Below, piece after piece: positions 59,503 to 64,000 of a stretch of 64,000 nucleotides of DNA. The first letter of the stretch is position 1. Each line of letters starts with the position of its first letter. The stretch covers positions 1,736,001-1,800,000 of the forward strand of contig NZ_CP026031.1 of the NCBI RefSeq assembly GCF_003726095.1. Direction: 5' to 3'. The notes under the pieces are model-generated. The model made no database searches, was not told where the DNA came from, and was given only the letters and a program-made list of their open reading frames with translations. Made by a program: the position numbers and the translations under genes. The stretch comes from Niallia circulans (GTDB lineage: Bacteria > Bacillota > Bacilli > Bacillales > Cytobacillaceae).

Positions 59503-59807
59503 GACTGGCCGCTCCGAATGTCCTTGCTGATTTCTTCGTCTGCCTTTGTCATTTCTTCCAATATACTTTTACCAGCTGTATAGACAGCATGCATATTTTT
59601 TACTAACTCTTTATTTACATCATTATTCATATGATCCAGAATAGCATCCACTTTATCGATGAAATCAGAATGAAAGTTTTTCAACTGATTTCTTGTGCCT
59701 GTACGAAAGGTGTCTGTGTAACTACTAAACTCATCGATACTGGATTGCAGGGTTTGTAAAGTTGCCTGTAACTCACGGATATCCATCTTTATCTGTGCGG
59801 TTCCCAA
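59499..59807 (-). CDS. WXG100/Lap-like helical protein of the T7SS effector operon
   Basis: 102 residues, two long helices, opening MGTAQIKMDIRELQATLQTLQSSIDEFSSYTDTF. Size, helix content and position just before the toxin match the small LXG-associated or WXG100-like partners that guide T7SS effectors. I start at TTG 59807 because AGGAG lies seven bases upstream; a longer frame from 59864 would overlap the previous gene. Its stop overlaps the toxin start (ATGA). Confidence 0.7.
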   Translation of the reverse strand: MGTAQIKMDIRELQATLQTLQSSIDEFSSYTDTFRTGTRNQLKNFHSDFIDKVDAILDHMNNDVNKELVKNMHAVYTAGKSILEEMTKADEEISKDIRSGQS

Positions 59808-59832
59808 TGGTAAACTCCTCTCTCCTATTTTC

Positions 59833-60042
59833 TCATCTAAAAGGAACGGATTCAATAGCGACAATCAGTCGATTCAGTTCTCTAATCATTTCTTCTATTT
59901 TTTCCCGCATCTCTTCTTCGACAGAGGCATTTTCTAAGTCCATTTGCTCAAAATTTTTCTGTATGCCCTCTTTGGCATCTTCCAAAAAAGAGATCATATT
60001 TGATACTAAGCTAGAGGAAAAGCTTGACGTATAGTTTGCCAT
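59833..60042 (-). CDS. small helical T7SS-associated protein
   Basis: 69 residues, helical, acidic (MANYTSSFSSSLVSNMISFLED ... IRELNRLIVAIESVPFR). The ATG overlaps the stop of the DUF4176 gene (TAATG). Similar in size and place to the second Lap-type targeting protein of LXG operons. No domain confidently recognised. Confidence 0.65.
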   Translation of the reverse strand: MANYTSSFSSSLVSNMISFLEDAKEGIQKNFEQMDLENASVEEEMREKIEEMIRELNRLIVAIESVPFR

Positions 60043-60737
60043 TATCTTTCACCAGCTCTTTCCATTTCCACTTGTAACGATTGCATGTCCTGTGCGGAAA
60101 ACTCAATTGATGTCATCTTTTTTTCTACAACTAGCTCTTCTTTCATAAGCAGTTCAAATGCTTCTTCCATCTCATCTTTAAAACCCATATGTAGGACATT
60201 TGTAATCAAAGGCTCTGTGAAATAAAGGATAGCATCTTTCTTCATTTCTCCTACAGGATAAACCACACCGCCGTACGGAAAAAACGTTTGATAGCCTGTT
60301 GGAACGGTATAACGTTTAGTGATGACAATTTTGGCTGCTGAAGAAGTTTGCTGTTCTGGCAGAAAGTAAAGGGGATTCAGTTCCACAACTGACCCTAATG
60401 GCAGCACTTCTCTCATTATTTCTATGCAGGAAGTAACGAAGGGGAAGAAAAGATGGTCCTGTAAACGATAATGGGACTGTCTAAACTGAATCACATGCTC
60501 CTTATCCTCTTTTCTATAATAAATGGCCTCCTGGTTGGTGCTCTTTATATCATAGGAACGGAGCCCTTGCTTATAAGCAAAATAGAGTTCCCGAAAGACG
60601 AGCTCGTCCTCCAGATATAAGTCAGCAAACGCATGGATTGCCGTACGATATTTATCCTTTGATTCATCGGATAAAGAATCCATGAGCTGAGCTATTTTTT
60701 TCATTGCCAACGCCTTTAACTGTTTTCTATCATTCAA
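60042..60737 (-). CDS. DUF4176 domain protein, first gene of the T7SS effector operon
   Basis: 231 residues. N-terminal helical part (1-110), then a DUF4176-like domain: LPLGSVVELNPLYF, KIVITKRYTVP, FPYGGVVYPVGEM and ILYFTEPLITNVLHMGFKDEMEEAF. DUF4176 proteins occur in T7SSb effector loci. Starts at TTG 60737 with GGGAGG seven bases upstream; no ATG fits. A perfect palindrome (60755-60771) overlaps the expected promoter. Role, perhaps chaperone or regulator, is unknown. Confidence 0.75.
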   Translation of the reverse strand: MNDRKQLKALAMKKIAQLMDSLSDESKDKYRTAIHAFADLYLEDELVFRELYFAYKQGLRSYDIKSTNQEAIYYRKEDKEHVIQFRQSHYRLQDHLFFPFVTSCIEIMREVLPLGSVVELNPLYFLPEQQTSSAAKIVITKRYTVPTGYQTFFPYGGVVYPVGEMKKDAILYFTEPLITNVLHMGFKDEMEEAFELLMKEELVVEKKMTSIEFSAQDMQSLQVEMERAGER

Positions 60738-60754
60738 ATGGCTCCCTCCCTGCC

Positions 60755-60771
60755 ATGTAAATATTTTACAT
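60755..60771. promoter_or_regulatory. operator-like palindrome upstream of the toxin operon
   Basis: ATGTAAA-TAT-TTTACAT, a perfect 7-3-7 palindrome, 18 bases before the first start codon. TATAAT on the minus strand lies about ten bases further upstream, so a bound protein would sit at the transcription start. Regulator not identified. Confidence 0.5.
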
Positions 60772-61255
60772 ACATATATTATAAATGAGGGAATGGAAAA
60801 TGATAAGGTGAAAAATAGCTAAATACCAAAGACCTACTTATATTCCTTTATTTTCCTAAATAACTCTTCATTCAAATGCTGTCTCTGATAATTTTAAATC
60901 CCGAAAGACTTGACTCCCTCAAACGCTAGTTTTGCTTTTTCCTACTAAATTTTCTAAAATTAGATTCTATCCTCCTTAGTATATTTTTTGAAATCCTGCA
61001 ATCCTTGAGCCTTATAAGGATGAAATGGATTTAATATTTTATTGCTTTTATAAATGTGAAAGTTAAATAACGAAAAAAGGAGTTTTCTTAATGAGGATTT
61101 ATTGAAAGAATACTTAGAATTGAGGACTTTTAGAAAGATACAAATACTTAGAGAATTCTTATCCGAATAAACAAAATATATGGAAATGGAGCCGAGTAAA
61201 AAAAACTATATTTGAATGAAGCTGATGAAGAAGAGTACATTTAAATACAACAAAA
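60772..61255. other. AT-rich spacer between the toxin operon and xerD
   Basis: About 480 bases without a convincing gene. A plus-strand open stretch at about 61052-61171 (ending NEDLLKEYLELRTFRKIQ ... FLSE) has a protein-like composition but no start codon with a ribosome binding site in frame. It may be a remnant. Confidence 0.4.
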
Positions 61256-61290
61256 ATAGCCCCAAGACTTCAATTTATCCAAGGAGCTAT
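61256..61290 (-). terminator. terminator of the fur-yqzK-xerD region
   Basis: ATAGCCCC (61256-61263) pairs with GGAGCTAT (61283-61290) with a further CCAAG/CTTGG stem inside; TTTTTG follows on the minus strand. About 100 bases after the xerD stop. Confidence 0.65.
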
Positions 61291-61389
61291 CCGTAAACTA
61301 TACTTTTCCTGCTACTGTTTTATAAGTTGCTGACAGTGTCTTTTTCTCCTTACTATTTACCCTTTTAAATAAAAACTCTCTCCCGCCCA

Positions 61390-62283
61390 CTAGGCACGAG
61401 GATGAAATTGACTATATACATCTTTCAATCTAGTTTTTGTTACATGGGTGTATATTTGAGTTGTCGAGATATCAGCATGACCGAGCATTTCCTGCACCGC
61501 TCTTAAATCAGCACCATTTTCTAATAAATGAGTTGCAAACGAATGTCTTAATGTGTGCGGTGTTATTTCTTTTTCAATATGGGCTTCCTTCCCTAAACGC
61601 TTTAAAATTTTCCAAAAGCCTTGTCTTGTTAATCGATTGCCATGGTGATTTAAGAACAAGGAATGCTCCGTGGATTTCTTTTGGTTTAAAAATGTTGGTC
61701 TCCCTTGATGCAAATAATCCTCCAATGCCCTCGTAGCTGCTCCGCCAATAGGGATGATTCTTTCTTTGTTCCCTTTTCCTATACAGCGGATAAACCCCAT
61801 TGTAAGATGAACATCATCCATATTTAAATTGATCAACTCACTCACACGGATTCCTGTTGCATAGAGAAGCTCAAGCATCGCTTTATCTCTGAGTCCATAA
61901 TGGTCATTTTTATGAGGAAAATCAAGCAGTGCTTCTACTTCCTCCATAGAAAGAACTTTTGGCAATGTTCTTTCTGCCTGCGGTGTTTCAATATGTACAG
62001 TTGGATCCTCTTCAAGCACACGATCGCGGAATAAAAATTGATGAAATGCACGAATAGATGCTATATGTCGTGCGATTGTTTTAGAGGACTTTCCTTGGTC
62101 CTTTAAAAAACCTAAAAAGCGAATAATGTGGGAACGCTGTATTTCTTTGAGATTACATTGTTCTACATTTTTCATATATTTTATATAGCTTTTCAAGTCT
62201 CTTTCATATGATACAAGTGTATTACTCGCTAAACCCTTTTCCACTAATAAATAATGTATAAAATCTTTTAATTGATCTTCCAT
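61390..62283 (-). CDS. xerD: Site-specific tyrosine recombinase XerD (RipX)
   Basis: 297 residues (B. subtilis RipX 296). N-terminal SAM-like core-binding domain ([26 protein letters not shown]) and catalytic domain with R (TGIRVSELI), K ([12 protein letters not shown]), HxxR ([29 protein letters not shown]) and the nucleophile Tyr in [11 protein letters not shown]. With XerC it resolves chromosome dimers at dif. I start at ATG 62283 (MEDQLKDF) with GGGGA eight bases upstream. Its position here is ancestral, not evidence of an integrating element. Confidence 0.97.
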   Translation of the reverse strand: MEDQLKDFIHYLLVEKGLASNTLVSYERDLKSYIKYMKNVEQCNLKEIQRSHIIRFLGFLKDQGKSSKTIARHIASIRAFHQFLFRDRVLEEDPTVHIETPQAERTLPKVLSMEEVEALLDFPHKNDHYGLRDKAMLELLYATGIRVSELINLNMDDVHLTMGFIRCIGKGNKERIIPIGGAATRALEDYLHQGRPTFLNQKKSTEHSLFLNHHGNRLTRQGFWKILKRLGKEAHIEKEITPHTLRHSFATHLLENGADLRAVQEMLGHADISTTQIYTHVTKTRLKDVYSQFHPRA

Positions 62284-62287
62284 AGGA

Positions 62288-62518
62288 CTATTCCCCATTT
62301 AAGTAAAACAGGAATATTCGATCCCTCCATGAATATTTTTCTGTTTCCAGACTATTATCTGCATTCACCTTGATGGCAGAACCTGATGGCTCATCATAGC
62401 GATGTAGTTGTTGATATTCTTGATTAAACCAAACGATTGCATAATAAAAAAGAATCGTACATCCTGTAAATAGGAGAAATACTTTTAGTGTATTTATAAT
62501 TGCTTTTGTCCATCTCAT
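62288..62518 (-). CDS. yqzK: YqzK family (DUF4227) membrane protein
   Basis: 76 residues with one N-terminal membrane helix ([24 protein letters not shown]) and a polar tail ending [13 protein letters not shown]. Matches YqzK, conserved between fur and xerD. I start at ATG 62518 (MRWTKAIIN) with GGAGG nine bases upstream. Four bases before xerD, so cotranscribed. Function unknown. Confidence 0.88.
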   Translation of the reverse strand: MRWTKAIINTLKVFLLFTGCTILFYYAIVWFNQEYQQLHRYDEPSGSAIKVNADNSLETEKYSWRDRIFLFYLNGE

Positions 62519-62728
62519 CCAAAATCCCTCCATAACTTCTATAATACAAGCTATGCCAGATTGGACATTTAATATACCTAATGGACCTATTATTCTTATT
62601 ATAATAGAAATAAATATTATTTAAAGCGTTATGCGTTGAATAATTTACTTCCACTTTTTCATTTGGTATCTTATGTAAATGCGATAAAGGTAACATTCCT
62701 ATTTTCGATTAGTAATTAACAAAAATAA

Positions 62729-62753
62729 AAAACCTTCTCTACTGAAAAGGTTT
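62729..62753 (-). terminator. fur terminator
   Basis: AAACCTT pairs with AAGGTTT across an 11-base loop; six T follow on the minus strand. It overlaps the fur stop codon. Confidence 0.75.
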
Positions 62754-63216
62754 ATTCTGCGGATGAAACATCCTCGCTTTTTTCCGTGCAACGATGACAA
62801 ATACCATGAAATGTTAGACGATGATCTTTAATTTTAAAATTCCAGTCACGCTCTACTAATTTCTCTACATCTCCTAGTAAATCTTCTTGAATTTCATCCA
62901 CTGCTCCACATTCAATACATACTAAATGGTGATGAAAGTGGGCTGCACCTTCTTGTCTCAAATCATACCTAGAAACACCGTCACCAAAATTTATTTTATC
63001 AACAATCTTCAATTCCGTTAGTAGTTCAAGTGTGCGATATACGGTTGCCAATCCAATTTCAGGAGATTTCTCTTTAACGAGTAAGTATACATCTTCTGCA
63101 CTGAGATGGTCTTCTTCATTTTCTAATAATACTCGAACTGTTGCTTCCCTTTGGGGAGTTAATTTATAGCTCGAAGAATGCAACAGCTTTTTTATTCTAT
63201 CTATTCTACTTTCCAT
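62752..63216 (-). CDS. fur: Ferric uptake regulator Fur
   Basis: 154 residues (B. subtilis 149). N-terminal winged helix (LTPQREATVRVLLENEEDHLSAEDVYLLVKEKSPEIGLATVYRTLELL), metal-binding HFHHHLVCIECGAVDEI and structural zinc cysteines (CIEC, ICHRC). Represses iron-uptake genes when Fe(II) is bound. Its own upstream region carries a PerR/Fur-like palindrome. Confidence 0.97.
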   Translation of the reverse strand: MESRIDRIKKLLHSSSYKLTPQREATVRVLLENEEDHLSAEDVYLLVKEKSPEIGLATVYRTLELLTELKIVDKINFGDGVSRYDLRQEGAAHFHHHLVCIECGAVDEIQEDLLGDVEKLVERDWNFKIKDHRLTFHGICHRCTEKSEDVSSAE

Positions 63217-63319
63217 TCCGAAAGTCCCTCCCTAGCCACTGTCCATCTCATTATAACAGAAGTAGGAAAAGAATCCTAATAAAAATTATTATAAATAACA
63301 ATTAATAATAATTATTAAT

Positions 63320-63334
63320 TTATAATGACTATCA
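63320..63334. promoter_or_regulatory. PerR/Fur-type operator candidate in the fur promoter
   Basis: TTATAATGACTATCA matches the PerR box TTATAATnATTATAA at 12 of 14 defined positions. It lies about 105 bases before fur, between fur and spoIIM. fur is PerR-regulated in B. subtilis. Confidence 0.5.
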
Positions 63335-63360
63335 TTGATAATAAATCAACAAGCTTCCCA

Positions 63361-64000
63361 CTATCCAAAAGGGATAGTAATAATAATAGATTGTACCATA
63401 TTAATGACAGCTTTCATTAATAATGGCGAAATATATGCCTCTACTGCAGCAGCAATGCCGATTACTATAAAGGCCATTATTAGAAGAATAGTATATCTAG
63501 CAAACAGCGGCAGCATTGGTTCTCCCTTTTTCTTCATAAATTGCTGGCGAATCATTTTAAAAGAGAATGCTACTGATAGTGTAGCAGAAATTATAAAAAT
63601 TGGAATAACAATTAGATTTTGTGGCAGAACCGACACAAATGATAGTAAAAATCCATGCCATCCCATTTGATTTACTAAAAAGCCAACCGTGAAACCAACT
63701 ACCATCCCTTTAATAAATAGTAGAATTAAAATAATAGGCAATCCAATGATCGAAATACCTAACAGCCAAATAAAACCTATATACTTACTATTATGCGAAA
63801 AGCTTTGAAAAAACAAATCTTTACTGTCCGCTACCTGTCCATTTGAAACCTGTCCAAAAAACTGTGTTAAATAATAATAGAGATCTTCCTTTTGGGAGAG
63901 AGACAAACTATTCACTACAATTGCACCAAAAATAACCCCCATTAAAAACAATACAATGATAAATAAGTAAATTGAGGAATGATCGCGTATATGATTCACT
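63361..64000 (-). CDS. spoIIM: Stage II sporulation protein M (N-terminus outside window)
   Basis: About 213 residues visible, beginning in frame with HIRDHSSIYLFIIVLFLMGVIFGAIVVNSL; B. subtilis SpoIIM is about 215 residues, so only a few N-terminal codons are missing past base 64000 (the GTG at 63999 is probably internal). Five membrane helices; conserved FFQSFSHNSKYIGFIWLLGISIIGLPIILILLFIKGMVVGFTVGFLVNQMG region. Part of the SpoIID-SpoIIM-SpoIIP machine driving engulfment from the mother cell. Confidence 0.95.
   Translation of the reverse strand, partial: VNHIRDHSSIYLFIIVLFLMGVIFGAIVVNSLSLSQKEDLYYYLTQFFGQVSNGQVADSKDLFFQSFSHNSKYIGFIWLLGISIIGLPIILILLFIKGMVVGFTVGFLVNQMGWHGFLLSFVSVLPQNLIVIPIFIISATLSVAFSFKMIRQQFMKKKGEPMLPLFARYTILLIMAFIVIGIAAAVEAYISPLLMKAVINMVQSIIITIPFG

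Noticed and set aside
61390..62283. xerD as the integrase of a mobile island next to the toxin locus
   Set aside because: It is the conserved RipX/XerD in its ancestral place beside yqzK and fur; no attachment-site duplication seen.

Overview
The window is a stretch of low-GC Bacillaceae chromosome (Bacillus sensu lato). Gene content and order follow the Bacillus subtilis block spoIVA-gpsA-der ... sigF-dacF-drm-xerD-fur-spoIIM closely, and many genes are endospore-specific. The species cannot be named from the sequence. Most genes lie on the minus strand, so the operons read right to left. There are no tRNA, rRNA or CRISPR sequences and no complete insertion sequence.

Layout from left to right. 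1-12.3 kb: spoIVA (cut by the window edge), gpsA, der, the yphA/YIEGIA sporulation membrane operon, ypzI, the S1-domain gene ypfD, cmk, ypfB, the PilZ gene, and the germination pair sleB-ypeB. 12.4-24.1 kb: prsW, bdr, gudB, mecB, ypbG, an inserted cotJABC spore-coat operon on the plus strand, then ypbF-ypbE-ypbD-recS-ypbB. 24.3-29.6 kb: fer, the FMN-riboswitch-controlled riboflavin transporter ribU, an M23 peptidase, a small membrane protein, and sigX-rsiX. 29.9-41.6 kb: resDE (without resABC), a frameshifted rluB, dacB-spmA-spmB, an Fe/Mn superoxide dismutase, scpA-scpB, ypuF, ribT and ypuA. 41.6-49.3 kb: lysA, a shortened spoVA operon (AA, AB, AEA, AF only) and dacF-spoIIAA-spoIIAB-sigF with a recognisable SigH promoter and Spo0A box. 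49.5-55.8 kb: inserted map and an ECF sigma/anti-sigma pair, then drm-punA-pdp. 55.8-61.4 kb: an accessory island between drm and xerD. 61.4-64 kb: xerD, yqzK, fur and the start-truncated spoIIM.

How the genes work together. Most of the window serves sporulation and germination: coat base (SpoIVA), coat (CotJ), cortex and its breakdown (DacB, DacF, SleB, YpeB), DPA channel parts (SpoVA), engulfment (SpoIIM) and compartment sigma control (SpoIIAA/AB/SigF). It is interleaved with housekeeping functions: chromosome segregation (ScpAB, XerD), ribosome assembly and translation (Der, YpfD, RluB), redox signalling (ResDE, Bdr, Fer) and nucleoside catabolism (Drm, PunA, Pdp).

The most unusual part is the island at about 56-60.8 kb. 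A compact, translationally coupled operon encodes a DUF4176 protein, two small helical WXG100/Lap-like proteins, a 607-residue polymorphic toxin with a DNA/RNA non-specific endonuclease C-terminus, and a YezG-family immunity protein. Downstream lie decayed remnants of another toxin/immunity cassette, including an apparent Imm11/DUF1629-like pseudogene and an imperfect direct repeat. This fits a type VII (T7SSb) antibacterial effector locus. A second theme is the repeated loss of one A in A-runs (rluB, pdp and two smaller candidates), which is either a homopolymer sequencing artefact or real gene decay.
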